A DNA stretch of 64,000 nucleotides, taken from the NCBI GenBank assembly GCA_018136815.1, contig CM030938.1, positions 5,170,749 through 5,234,748 on the forward strand. Reading direction: 5' to 3'. This document shows, piece by piece, positions 29,783 to 40,674 of this stretch. The position numbers and the translations under genes were made by a program. Position 1 is the stretch's first letter; the number at the start of each line of letters is the position of its first letter. Below the pieces are notes generated by a model. The model worked only from the letters and a program-made list of their open reading frames with translations, ran no database searches and was not told the DNA's origin. This DNA comes from Isochrysis galbana. Taxonomy: Eukaryota; Haptophyta; Isochrysidales; Isochrysidaceae.

Positions 29783-31876
29783 TCAGTGCCATGCCGGCTG
29801 ACGCTTTACGAAGCCTGCGGATTGGGCCCTCAGTCTACGGTTAGGAGGCGAGGAAATGTTGACGTTTGGGTTGGGCGGATGAGCAAGCGGCACGGAGTGC
29901 GCATAGTAGTCATGCTTGTGTAGCTGTTTCTCGATCGTTTCCTCCGGTTGCAAGGCCGAAGGGCGCATATGATTCAGGTCTTCAAATGCTTGCAAGGTGC
30001 AACCCGCCCATTTATGGGAGCGGCTCTCAGCCACTCCCTTGGCAGAGGCATACGCTGCAGGGCGTCTGCCAAGCTCTCCAGCTACCCGAGGCCCCGAAAG
30101 GATGGCTGGCCAAGGCCGACCCGCTGAGGGCGGTCTGTGCACTTCGCCGTTGTGCACCCATGGTGGGATGACGGCGACTTTGCCCGCCAACAACCGCTCT
30201 GCTGTTTTCGCCTTCTCGCGCTCAACAAATGCTTTGTACTCCAACGAGCTCAGCTCTTCAGCCGTCGGAACAATGTCTGTGCTCACCATCGTATTGCGCA
30301 CCTTCAGCGTGCGAGCCGCGAGGGGGTCGGCGTGGATACTAGAGTGGGCATCACCAAGGTCGATAGCCGAAACCTTGGTGCTAGTGTGCAAGCCTGATAT
30401 TGGATTTTGTACTCGGTGCAATCGGCAGCACTCGCCATAGGTCTCCGAATCCGCCTGCGATTTCGATGGACACCCCTTCAGATGCTGTGTTGGCTGATTT
30501 CTGACCGTCTGTGTGCCAGAAATGATGCTAGTGGCAGAGGAAGATCCCGCGACAGATTCCACCTTTGATGCAATACCATGCTTCGTGGTGGCCACCGCAA
30601 ACGATGTGGCGGGGCGCACTCTGGACAGGACTCTGTTTTCCTCTGCTTGCGGCGCTGACTGAGTGGCTTCACCGGTTGACCGCACGATAGATGGCCTCCC
30701 CGGCTGCCCAGACCCCAGCTGCGACGCAGATTCGCCGAGTTCCTCGTAGCTCATTAGCTCGGAGGCAGTGACAAGTGCGCTGGCAGCGTCGCCTATCGTA
30801 CTGCCCCCAGCAATCTCGCTCCGAGCACCAATGGCACGGTCACTTCGATCTGGTGCTCCGCTCTTCTCGCGCCCGGCGTCGATATCACATCGCTCGGTCG
30901 ATGCACCAACAGCCGGGCATGGCTTCACAGTGCTTTTGCTGCCCGAAACATCGTCTCCTCTTCGAATCTTTTGCGACCACCCTAGGAAGCATGGCGAGGA
31001 AGCAGAGGCGCCAAGGGTCCGGCCCACCCCCGCGGCCGTCACTGGTCGTCGATTCAAATGCTGCCCCTCAGACTCCTGGAGAACTGCATCTGCCTTACTT
31101 GCAGATCGCTCGCTTGACGCAGCCTCTCCCGCTTCTTTGGCGGTCTTGGCCATGCTCCTATTCTCTCGCGATGCGGGCGCAGTGCTTGCACTCACATTAC
31201 TTGTATCCTTGGGCGTTGTTTGTGCAGTTCCACAGATCCTTGAAGGCGCCAACTGCTCCGCTGAGGGAGCGCCCATAGCAGAGGAGATTTCCGATGGCCC
31301 ATCTGTTTGGTAGTTGCGCCACGAGTATGGTGGCTTCGTCTTAACCGCCTGTTTGCGCCCTTGTCCTTCCCTCCACAGTGCATGATTGAAGGTGGTGCCA
31401 TTCCGTCCCTTACCGCGTCCGTCTATTAAATCGTAGCCATCCTTCCCTGTAAAGCCCTTGCCTGTGATGGTGTTCCGGCCATCATACTTGCGCCCGACTA
31501 TCTCGGCCATCGAGCAGGTGCGGGGCATTGACCTTGCTGCCACCGACTGGGGGTACAATTTTGCGGATCGCTGCGCGTACGGCATGCGCGCTAGCGCGGC
31601 CAAATCGCCGGCCGAAGCCGATGCCTTCTTACGGATGAAGAGCGACTGCTCGCGGACGGGACAGATGTGCTCGCTCAATGTGAGTGCCCAGCGGGCATCT
31701 GCAATAGACCGCATCATCTCCTCGACAGAAGGCTTTGCAGAGCAGAGTGCTTTGCCGCCCACTTGGAGCACGGCGGCTCCGCCGACGGTGTGACTGGGAA
31801 GGCGCGCGGGCATCATGCCGTAGCCGAGCGTGTGTCCCAAAGCGGCGGGCACCCGCATCTCTCTCGGGTTGGCCAT
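29783..31876 (-). CDS. Hypothetical protein (697 aa), single exon
   Basis: An uninterrupted minus-strand frame starts at MANPREMRVPAALGHTLG (ATG at 31876; the open frame extends 17 codons further without another ATG). Composition is polar, Ser/Ala/Arg-rich, mostly disordered, with two better-ordered islands: a Gly-rich segment around GKGFTGKDGYDLIDGRGKGR and a C-terminal part with helix LEYKAFVEREKAKTAERLL. Short motifs RPPSAGRPWP and RRLRAQSAGF resemble the RPxSA elements common in ciliary and microtubule-associated proteins of protists, which is suggestive only. Length, codon use and lack of stops argue for a real gene. Confidence 0.65.
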   Translation of the reverse strand: MANPREMRVPAALGHTLGYGMMPARLPSHTVGGAAVLQVGGKALCSAKPSVEEMMRSIADARWALTLSEHICPVREQSLFIRKKASASAGDLAALARMPYAQRSAKLYPQSVAARSMPRTCSMAEIVGRKYDGRNTITGKGFTGKDGYDLIDGRGKGRNGTTFNHALWREGQGRKQAVKTKPPYSWRNYQTDGPSEISSAMGAPSAEQLAPSRICGTAQTTPKDTSNVSASTAPASRENRSMAKTAKEAGEAASSERSASKADAVLQESEGQHLNRRPVTAAGVGRTLGASASSPCFLGWSQKIRRGDDVSGSKSTVKPCPAVGASTERCDIDAGREKSGAPDRSDRAIGARSEIAGGSTIGDAASALVTASELMSYEELGESASQLGSGQPGRPSIVRSTGEATQSAPQAEENRVLSRVRPATSFAVATTKHGIASKVESVAGSSSATSIISGTQTVRNQPTQHLKGCPSKSQADSETYGECCRLHRVQNPISGLHTSTKVSAIDLGDAHSSIHADPLAARTLKVRNTMVSTDIVPTAEELSSLEYKAFVEREKAKTAERLLAGKVAVIPPWVHNGEVHRPPSAGRPWPAILSGPRVAGELGRRPAAYASAKGVAESRSHKWAGCTLQAFEDLNHMRPSALQPEETIEKQLHKHDYYAHSVPLAHPPNPNVNISSPPNRRLRAQSAGFVKRQPAWH

Positions 31877-32008
31877 CACGTGCGTCTCGTAACGGACCTC
31901 GGCTTCCTGCTCGCAATGCGCGAGCAAACCAACCGTCGGGCGTTTTCACAACGTTAGAACTTAAAGCGTCTTAGGACATCTTGTTCGCTAGCATTCCTAG
32001 AGTCCCAA

Positions 32009-32870
32009 CGAGCTCAACTATCAGTAAAACTGATAGGGTCATGGGGGCCGCGTCCCCCCCCCCCTCCATCGCAGACACCCTCTGGGTGGGCCTGCACAAT
32101 CATCCTCAGCCCCTGCCTGCTGGCAGGGGCTGAGCTGACATCATTCCTGCCCAGACTACCGCCAAGCGCGCGCCGCGCGCCGCACGCATTCGCCTGCACA
32201 TGTTCCCCATCGCACTGACCCACCCCTTCTCCACTGAGTCACAGAGCATCCGAGCCGCCAGGAAGGCACCCAGAGCCAGCGAGGCCAGCAAGGGAGAGGC
32301 AGGGGAGGCCAGGAGCCCAAACCCAGCCTCTACTGCCCCCTGAGCTGGCCCAGCTGGCAGCTGGCTCTCTGGGGGGACCCGAGGGTCCCTCCAGAAACAC
32401 TGACACTTAGTGCCCCGGTATTCATTGAAAACGAAAAGGGTAGGCTACGAATGAGCGAAAATACCCGCCTCGTAGCGACAGCGCTTGGTCTCGCTGAAAG
32501 GCTCGCGTAGCGAGAAGCAAAAAGAGACGACCTACACTGATTGACCAACCAAAGATACGATCGAACAACATAGATCTCCCAAGGCAAACATAGATAGACA
32601 CACGCGGACACAAGGGAACCGAAAATAGCACTACAAGAAACAGGCCACCCAGCAGCACAGGAGGAAGTTGAGTACGCGCAGCTGAGGACAGGTGCACCCC
32701 GCTCCGCTCGGACCCCCACATGACACATGACCCGAGCAGCCCCTAAGTAGAGCACGAAGGGAGTTGCCGCAAGGCGGGGAATGAGGGTGAGGAAGGGAAA
32801 GGGGCGTGGCTACGAAGGAATGGTTCAGGGCCACGTGTGAGGCGAGAAATTTAAACGGTTTTTTTTGTTG
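32009..32870 (+). repeat. Composite dispersed repeat with palindromic head and poly-T tail
   Basis: The head has CTATCAGTAAAACTGATAG followed by GGGTCATGG and a C-rich run. The tail has CCCCTAAGTAGAGCACGAAG, then GCGTGGCT, and ends with GGTTTTTTTTG. Head-type sequence recurs at about 12360, 49850 (inverted), 52920 and 56000 (inverted). Tail-type sequence recurs at about 52560 (inverted), 53480, 56310 and 59530. A constant order of head, variable middle and tail with a T run suggests a non-autonomous transposon or SINE family. Confidence 0.7.
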
Positions 32871-33164
32871 AGGTGCGCGACGATCGCGCCGAGGACCTCT
32901 TCGTCTTTGGCCTGGTGTCCCTTCTCGTACCACGCCGTAAAGGTGATAATGATCTTGTGGGAGTCCGGAAATTCGGCCTCTTCCTCGGGCTCGGGCTCTA
33001 GGTCTTCGTCAAGGAGGGCCACCTGTGTGTCCGGGGCGGAGGGTGGGGTTAGCCTCACATGTGTTCCCGCCGTCTCTCTAGCGTAAAAGTTGTGTCCGAT
33101 TAGCTAGTGGCTAGTGGCTAGTGGGGTTGGGGTTGGCTAGGATATGTAACATTCATTAATTTTA
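32871..33164. other. Short acidic minus-strand ORF region
   Basis: A minus-strand frame (33058-32825, 77 codons) encodes EDLEPEPEEEAEFPDSHK and a short ordered stretch ending HLNKKN. It could be an exon fragment of a captured gene. Too short to assign, and it overlaps the repeat tail. Confidence 0.25.
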
Positions 33165-33470
33165 TTTTTTTGTTTTAGGAATCGTCTCACCGCTGGAGAA
33201 TCTCGCTGCATCTGCATCCTACATGCACCTTCTTCGCCCTCGTCTCCTTTATTGTCGCCTACCTTGTCGCCAGCTTTGCCGCTTTGCCCCTCGCCTCGCC
33301 TAGTTTATTTAGCTCCTTGCGTCTAGCGTCTAGCGTTTCGTTTTGCGTTTTTAGGTTATGTCGCGCGTTTAGGTATCGCTGGTCCAAGGAACAAGGAACC
33401 GCCACCTTGTGTGATCCTGATCTCCCTCAGGTGCTAGCCGTTGGATTACATCGTGGCCACTCTCTGGCGC
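33165..33470 (+). repeat. Dispersed repeat, plus-strand copy
   Basis: The inverted counterpart of 28500-28700 (see there). This copy is longer on the left and carries extra short repeats (TTTAGG, CTAGCGT). No Gag-like frame follows on this strand, so the copy may be a solo LTR or leader. Confidence 0.7.
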
Positions 33471-33768
33471 TCTCGCTCCCACCGGCTCGCAGGCTGCAGG
33501 CTGCCCTGCGCCTCACGCCTCACGCCTCACTTGATCACTTGGGCTCGCCAAGAGTGCGCCACCGCTCTCCCTCCCTTGAGCTCTCGCCTTGGCCCCATGG
33601 GAGAAGCAAGTATAAACTGAGTTGTTTGTATGCTGAAGGAGTGTAGTAGTAGTGTAGAAGTATGTAAGAAGGTTGCTGGCGGCTGGCGGGGGCGGAGGGC
33701 GGAGGAGAGAGGAGAGAGGAGAGAGAGGAGAGGAGCGCGGACAGGGGTGAGTGTACCAGTGTATCGGC

Positions 33769-33800
<32 letters not shown>

Positions 33801-34327
33801 CCACACTCCGATCTCGTGGGGTCCTCGCTACACCGTAAAAGGATCCCCTCTCCTTTCCTCTCGCTTCCTGGCTCTTGAGGCGCTTTCCCACTCACCACCT
33901 GTCACTCTCATACACTTTTAGTATGAATACTATTTGATTCCCCTCTCTCTCCCCCCTCACTTTATGTTTTCACAGTTGTGCGTCCATCATCATCTCTCTC
34001 TCTCTTGTCAAGAGACGTCGTTTTCTCTCATGTCGCCTCCGTCCTCGCACACTTGAACCCTACGCAATACACACGCAACGAACTTATCTCACGAAAGTAC
34101 AGGAGCTGAGAGTTTCTGTAGCTCAAGCGAACAGCCGCAGGATGTGAGTGCCCCCACACTCCTCACATCTCTCCATTCTTCAAATACTAGTACTTGAAGT
34201 GAGAGCTCCCAACCGAGGTGCCACACTCGCTCGCACAGCTTATACCTCGTATCGTGCCTGGTATCTGATCACTGCGGAGGTTGTCCCCATTGGTCGCACC
34301 CACATTCGCTGTCTGCGCGCCGCCACC
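33471..34327. other. Repeat and low-complexity DNA upstream of the GPAT gene
   Basis: Contains the CCCCATGGGAGAAGCAAGTA...AAACTGAGTTG member of the palindromic family (33592-33625), a GGAGAGAGGA run, and an unbroken G28 tract at 33769-33796. The last 300 nt are presumably the GPAT promoter and leader; no TATA box is obvious. Confidence 0.5.
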
Positions 34328-37300
34328 ATGGCCAGGCTCACTCTTGCCGCGGCGATGCTCGCGAGCGCGGCGGCGCTGCACGGCCCGATCATGCGCGCGC
34401 GCGCACCATCGACTAGGTCGCACGTGCCCGCCATGGTCTTCGACCAGCTCAAGAAAATGGCCGGCGACTCTGCCGCAGCGGTGCGCACCTCTCTCTCGCT
34501 TCCCACTCTCCGCCCTCCCACTCTCCCCCTCTTCCACTCTCGCTCCCGTTCCCGCTCCCTCGCTCTCGCCGCTTCTCACTCTCCACACCGGGGGGCTTCT
34601 CGCCCGGCAACACGTTCGGCTGGCCTCCGTTCCGTCGCTGTTGCCTTACCTGCTCGGTGGGCAATGCTGTGAGAGGCTGGAAGAGGATCGCAACAAGGGA
34701 GGCAAGCAGCTTCAGATGGGTCTCAAGGCGTCGTGCTATGCTTTCTCGCGAGGCGAGGCAGACCCACGGGCTGTTCGGTGCTCGCTATACACACATCCGG
34801 TCCCTCTCATCCTGACTCGCACCTGCATACCATCTTCTGACACCCACCATCAGGTCAAGGAGGCCGCCGCCTCTGCTGTTGTGGAGAAGAAGGTGGAGGA
34901 GAAGCTCGCTAAGGCGCAGGCGAGTTTGCCACATATATAGTGGCCATCGGCCTCGCGAACATGCCTCTGCTGTTCTCCAGAGGTTCTCCTTCACCGCCAT
35001 TTCTGTGCGAAGGAGCATGAAAACCTCGTGACACATGCAAGCCCCTATCCCCTCCCGCCCACACACACCTTGTTCACACCTTTGGCAGGAGAAGTACAAC
35101 ATCCCCACCAAGTACACCACTCTGATGAAGAGCTTTTTCACCTCGTACATGACTGAGATCTACGTAAACGACAGGGACATGGACAAGTAAGTCCATGCCT
35201 TGCATGCGCTGGTGGCACTTTTACATCGCATGCCTTGCACCGGGAGGAGAAAAAAGGCACTCTGATCGAGCAGTTCTGCTGATAATGCGCTGTAGGTACG
35301 AGCAGATCTTGACGGTGCTTATGAAAAAGGTCTTGGAGACGGCCAAAGAGCCGCACGTCTTCGCTCCGTTCCATGAGGTGCGCCAGAGTTGAGAGGCGAT
35401 CACAGCCGGCGTCGAGCTGACACAGCACAGCACATGTCACCAACGCGTGTGCCACAGCCTCGTGTTTCCCAGTGCGCGCCTATTCTCCACCATACCGCTG
35501 TGTCAATTCGACCTCTGCTCATCGTCTCACAAGTGATTTGCGCAGCGGAATCGCCAAGGTACCTACTTAGACCTGCCTGCCTCGACATGTCGGCACCACC
35601 TAATGTTGTCGCTGCAGGCTATCCGCGAGCCCTTTGACTACTACAAAATGGGTTGCGACTTCGCTGCGGGAATGGTTGATAACGACAACTCGATCATTGA
35701 GGGCTTCGAGCAAATCGCCAAGATGCAAGAACAGGTGCACGCCCTGCACGAAAAGGGGGCGTGCATGGATAAGGGTCGCGCATCGAGGACTCCAAGCTTG
35801 GCTACACCCTAGAGCCGAGAACAGTGCCTCACTCGGTGTCTCGTCTCCAAGTTGGTGGATTTCGCTACCAGCTTGCTCTTACTCAAATTCCCCGTCTTGC
35901 AGATCGCGGCGGGTGATAACGTCGTGCTCTTCGCCAATCACCAGAGCGAGGCTGACCCGCAGATTTACTCCGTTCTTCTTGACCCCAAGGTAGGCATCCA
36001 CTCTCGGCAGACTTTAAGACCGCGCGATTTGTGGTTGGCTGTTTAGACCACATTTCGAATCCTGCTTTCTGAATCGGGCGTCTGTGAGGCAGGTTGTGCC
36101 ATGTCGGAACAAAGTCAATCCCACACCAAAACGCAGGTGCCTGGCTTCGCCGAGTCAACCATCTTCGTTGCTGGTGATCGCGTCACCACGGACTTGCTGG
36201 CCATGCCCTTCTCGATGGGTCGAAACCTTTTGTGCATCTTCTCCAAGAAGCACGTAAGTAGGCCGCACCCCATCTAAGCTATTGCTATCATCAAACTGTC
36301 TCACGGCGGTTGCAACACTGCCGCTGCTACCATCTTACATGCCTAAGTATACATGTGCGGGTCGCCAATGTGGGGTTAAGCAAAGCAAACTTTCCCCATA
36401 GGTCGACAACCCACCTGAGCTCAAGTCCACTAAGCAGAAGCACAACCGCATGGTCATGAAGACAATGCAAAAAATGTTCGGGGAGGGAGGTACGTTGCTT
36501 TAGGTTAGAGGGATTGGGGCTTGGGTGCGGTGATTGATGAGGTTGTCATTCCTGGGATACGCCAACCGTGACCCTTTACCTTGTCACCATTCGGATAGCC
36601 ACCTCCTCGCCTCAGGCAAACTGATTTGGGTTGCTCCTTCGGGCGGTCGCGATCGGCCCGACCCGTCTACCGGAAAGTACACAGTTGCACCTTTTGACTC
36701 GAAAAGCATCGAGATGTTCCGTTTGATGGCAGCAAAGGCGAGCCTTAATGCAAAAGATATACGCTAAGTGTGTACTTAGGAGTGTTCTGTCTATTCAAGA
36801 GACAAGCAACGACTCTGGCTACTAAGATACTGTCCGCTCTCCGTGCTCCCCACCTCGGTAGGCCGAGAAGACCACCCACTTTTATCCTCTGTCAATGTTC
36901 ACCTACCCAATCTGTCCACCGCCCAAGGCCGTCGGTGGCGAGATTGGCGAGACCCGCACTGTGAAGTAAGTTTCTAGTCGGAGTTCCGTGCAGTACTACA
37001 TCCCAGGCCGCGTTCGATCTGAGACGCTCTTTTGGCCAGACAGGTTCCTGAGCTTCGACACTCATTAATCCTTTCTGTACACTCATGCCATAGGTTCTAT
37101 CCGGCGGCGCTCCACTTCGGCGAGGAGGTCGACCTGTCAGCCTTCGCAGAAGGGTGCGCATGTGCTACGCAAATCCTGGCCACCTAGTCATCTGCGGCAT
37201 CTTGTGACACCACTGCATGGGCTGTTGTTCTTGTTAGCCATTACAAATGCATTGATTTGCAATCCATTCTTTTGACGTTCCTATGCCCACCAAGGGGCTC

Positions 37301-37499
37301 TCTATTCGAGGCTTGAGGATGACAGACGCCTCCTGCCTTCTCTGTTTGATGCATAACTAGGTGTGTGATTGACAACTTCCCTGAGGGATGCGATGCAAAC
37401 TCCTCTCGTGACGACCTGCGCGAGGCTCTTGCTATTCACGTACACAAAATCGTGTCCAACAATTACGAGGCGCTCGCCAGCAAGCTCGACAAAGACTAA
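34328..37499 (+). CDS. Plastid-type (soluble) glycerol-3-phosphate acyltransferase
   Basis: It transfers an acyl group to the sn-1 position of glycerol-3-phosphate, the first step of plastid glycerolipid synthesis. I read twelve exons: 34328-34480, 34854-34919, 35089-35186, 35296-35377, 35618-35734, 35903-35989, 36137-36253, 36402-36489, 36616-36737, 36862-36965, 37094-37153, 37361-37499. All phases agree, giving 410 aa. Hallmarks of the plant ATS1 type: NHQSEADP (H185, D190, the HX4D block), FVAGDR near 212, [12 protein letters not shown] near 278-289, and the C-terminal helix [14 protein letters not shown]. The N-terminus [20 protein letters not shown] is a secretory-type leader followed by an Arg/Ser-rich stretch, as for complex plastids. 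Introns after exons 2 and 9 start GC (CAG|GCGAGT, AAG|GCGAGC); the rest are GT-AG. Confidence 0.95.
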
Positions 37500-39284
37500 A
37501 TTTATGTAGAGGTACTCGTCGGCAGTGGGCAAAAGGCGACAGCCGCTCGGAGCGGCCACAGCACCTGCAGCTGAGTGCCGCCATGGAAAGATTTAGCTAG
37601 GACAAGAAACTCGGCGAAGAATTAGAGCCGCGTGCTATTTCGCAGCCGTCCGACCTCGTCTATTCAGATGCAACAGTGGGCGCGTGCCCGTGGTGTCTGC
37701 ATGTGTAGGTCACCCACAGTTATACCAATTCACTGTGGTTGGCCTCAAGTGCGCAATGGTGGCAATAGCGCTATGGCCTATAAAGTGCTCTGCATTCCAC
37801 GGACTCGACCGGGGCATAGGGCACGCCAACAGTGACATTTGGCAGCATCCAAGTCGCTTGTCGAAGTCGCGCGCTGCACCTTGTGGCTCTTGATAGCTCT
37901 TGGCTGTGGCTCTTGATAGCTCTTGGCTGCGGCTCTTGATAGTTCTTGACTGTTTGGACAGTTGTGTAGCGTCTTGCTCTTGGCTTGCTCTCGACTATTG
38001 CTCTTGTCGTGCTTAGACGGATTATCCGATTATTGTTGGTCGTGGCTACTCATATGGCAAATTGGCCCTTCTGCATTCTGAGTTGTAGCGTTGCATTTGT
38101 TTGCGTGCTCTTGCATGCTACAATATTATCTACTACTAGTATTATTATTCATGCGCTCGTCACAACTACAACTATTTGTACCGCTAGGAAGCGCCGATGT
38201 ACGGTGGCCGGAGAAAGCGCGCCGGAAGGAGGGGTGGCGGTGGGTAAGAGCAGGTAACAGGTAAAAAAAAACATCTGAAGGTTCAGAGCCAAGGTGCACG
38301 TTCCGTCGAATATGGGACAGACTCGAGTGAGCCATCAAATACGTCCATGATTAATTTATGTAAGAAAATCATATAGCATTCTAACATTAGATTTGCATTT
38401 AGTATTTTAACATTATAATTGTACTGCCACTCTATACGAGTGCAGCGCTCCACCTTCACCTTCTTTGTTCTTTGTCATCCTTTCTCCCTCCTCGGCGACT
38501 GCCTCCGCCATACGTGACAAGACGGCCTGCCCTTGTCCTCAATCTAGAGTTGGGGTCAGCTGACCGCCGCACTTTGTCGTATTCCATACGATGACAGACT
38601 TTTACTTTAACCAGTGGGTTATTCTTAGGCCTCAAGGTCTCGTCGATTGGTATACCGCCTCTTCTCTCACTTTCTCTCGATGTCATCAAATGTTCCGTGA
38701 CTGTCTTTTGTCTTCTCTCCGTGTCTCGGTCATAGCTCCCCAGCGAGGTCTGTCCTCGTTGTACCGACCCCTCCGTCGCATGTCTGCGCGTTGCTGAATT
38801 GCCCTGGTGCCGACGCTTGGCCGTCCGACCAGGTGTTGTTAGTTTTCGCCCCGTTTGGCTTAGTGTGTGTGGTTCTGTGTCCTTAACCTTTTTGGGGCCT
38901 AGCGTTGTAGCCTCCCGTGTCTACCTCGGACCTAAGAAGCTCTCATCCTCATTCTCTTTCTACCACTAGCTCGCTAGCTAGCCTCGTTCCTACTCTCCGA
39001 CGCCACGCGTCACAATCCTTCGGCCTTCAGTCCACCTCGTCGCTCGTAGCGCTCGATGGCAGACACTGTCAGGCCCGACTGGCGGCTGGCGACAGGAGGG
39101 GCGAGAAGAAGGGAGTGGCTCAAGACGTCCCTGTGGCAGGTATCGGGGGGCGCAGTCATTTATTTCTTCGAGGACTGCTCGCGGCGCGAGCTGTAAGGGC
39201 CGTTCTGCTTCACGACGAGAGGTCCCTCCCCCCCCCCCCGGTGTTTTTCCCCGGAGAGTCGGCCGGCGTCGACCGGTCCGCCTC
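37500..39284. other. Intergenic region, no supported gene
   Basis: 37882-37953 holds three tandem GGCTCTTGATAGCTCTT-type units. 38020-38170 and 38340-38430 are AT-rich. Open frames at 38456-38797 (both strands) and 38917-39306 lack domain signals. I see no RNA gene. Confidence 0.4.
37882..37953 (+). repeat. Tandem repeat, three units of about 23 bp
   Basis: Unit GGCTCTTGATAGCTCTTGGC, with the last copy diverged. It lies some 380 nt after the GPAT stop codon. Confidence 0.8.
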
Positions 39285-39480
39285 AATGGGTTTTCCCTCA
39301 TTGTAACTTGTGGGGAGTTATAATGGGAGCCGGGGGTTTGCGAGGGGGGAGATTTGAAGGGATGCATATGTGTATGTGTCTGTGCCATCACTTCAAGGCG
39401 TGCGGGCAAGTGCGCTGAGGGGTGTCGTGATAGTACCGGGCTAGTGGGAGTAGTGGTGCTAACGCTCAGTTGTTTTATTA
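39285..39480. repeat. Dispersed repeat and MITE-related fragments
   Basis: 39285-39352 is the inverted copy of the unit at 25217-25286. 39412-39477 matches the inside of the MITE at 24933-25172 (GTAGTACCGGGCTAGTGG, GCTAACGCTC). The two pieces lie next to each other as they do near 25 kb, but in a different relative orientation. A short ATGTGTATGTGTCTGTG stretch lies between them. Confidence 0.65.
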
Positions 39481-39564
39481 TTATTGTAAACGCGGCTCAC
39501 TTTACCCTCGCCTCCTCACATTCATTCACCGCGAGACACGGGAGAGCACCGCGCGATGCTCTCG

Positions 39565-39672
39565 CCCGGGAGATATACCGGAGGGCAGATATACCGGAGG
39601 GGAGAGATACCGGAGGGGAGAGATACCGGAGGGCAGATATACCGGAGGGGAGATATACCGGGATATACCGGA
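39565..39672 (+). repeat. Minisatellite of 15-17-bp units (ATACCGGAGGGGAGAT)
   Basis: Seven or so units with the core ATACCGGAGGG, abutting the left end of the Fanzor-like remnant. A single related unit occurs at about 45700. Units abut directly, so this is not a CRISPR. Confidence 0.85.
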
Positions 39673-39692
39673 GGGGGCCTGCGCTTTTTTTG

Positions 39693-40674
39693 CTTCTTGC
39701 TGACGAGGTGGATGGAGTCCGACTCGCGGTCACATTTGCTGGAGTCGCCAAGAAGGCACCTAACATCGACGCTCTATCGGCCGCCAACTACAAGTGGGAT
39801 GCTCCCGCGGAAAGGCTTCAATTGAAGGATATGGATCGTGGGGTGTATCGAGACCATCAATGGCGGCATGATATCAGCTGTCCAGTAGATGCGGATGTCA
39901 AGCTCATACATAGCCATCGACCCGGGTATCAAGAAGAAGCTGCAGGTTGCGTCAGCTCCTCTGTCGCGATGCGCTGACGCGGCGCAGCTTGCGGAGCTCG
40001 CTGCAAGTGAGCCCAATTCCGTCTTCTGGAGCATTTCCTCCAAAGACTGGGCGGACTACGCGGGCGCCAAGCGCTGGGAAGCTAGGGTTACCGGTGCTCG
40101 ACAAAGGAATCGACCGTACGACGTACTCGTTGAGGAACTGCGGATGTGCAGGAAGAAGACATCCAAAAGTGCGACTTTCCAGGAATACCTCTTCCACCTG
40201 CTTGGAGGCCTTTCCACGTTCACTTCTCACCTCTTGCACCCTCAGCGTTCGATGGATCGATGGTGTGAATCCCGAAAGGCGATGAGCGCGCTGGCTCGCA
40301 TAGCGGACCGCGTATGGGGGATCAGGAAGAGGAAGAAGGATGAACCCCTCGCTGAAGGCTGCATCCCGAATGACGAGAAGAAGAGAACTATCGTGCTGGT
40401 AGGAGATGGGTCATTTGGGGATACTTTCCCCAAGAAGAAGTTTGTGCGCGCACTTGCGTCGCGCGGGTTGACGATTGTGCTCGACGAGTACAACACTTCT
40501 TCGATGTGCCCCTGCGGGGAGTCCCAACTGCAGGACGCTGCAGCGATCTTTCAGGTCGCATCTGATGACGCTCCACGTCGCCCTCGGTGCCACAAAGCAC
40601 AAAGCAGCCGAGCACGAAGGACCATATCACGTGATGTCTACCTTTCTTCTGAAGCAGCTAGATACCGACCGTGA
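39693..40674 (+). pseudogene. Fanzor/TnpB-type RNA-guided nuclease, degenerate
   Basis: Fanzors are eukaryotic relatives of TnpB, RuvC nucleases guided by an RNA made from the element's end. Seen here: a pre-RuvC strand (DGVRLAVTFAGV), RuvC-I YIAIDPGIKKK (D codon at 39919), a helical insert (FWSISSKDWADYAGAKRWEA), GDGSFGDTFPKKKFVRAL (40402 on), then VLDEYNTSSMCPCGE with D at 40483, E at 40486 and two Cys, and RDVYLSSEAARY with D at 40633. The DEYxTS Glu sits where Fanzors carry their relocated catalytic Glu. Breaks: the region before RuvC-I is in another frame (shift between about 39840 and 39905), an in-frame TAG lies just before 39889, the second zinc pair is reduced to CH, and there is no N-terminal half. 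A hidden intron could explain the shift, but decay is likelier. Confidence 0.7.

Noticed and set aside
30768-31313. 181-codon plus-strand ORF
   Set aside because: Antisense shadow of the longer minus-strand frame at 29783-31876, which has better composition.
35852-35902. Extra coding [17 protein letters not shown] joined in frame to GPAT exon 6
   Set aside because: Exon 5 already supplies the matching conserved residues; the acceptor TTGCAG at 35902 removes this stretch and keeps alignment with plant ATS1.
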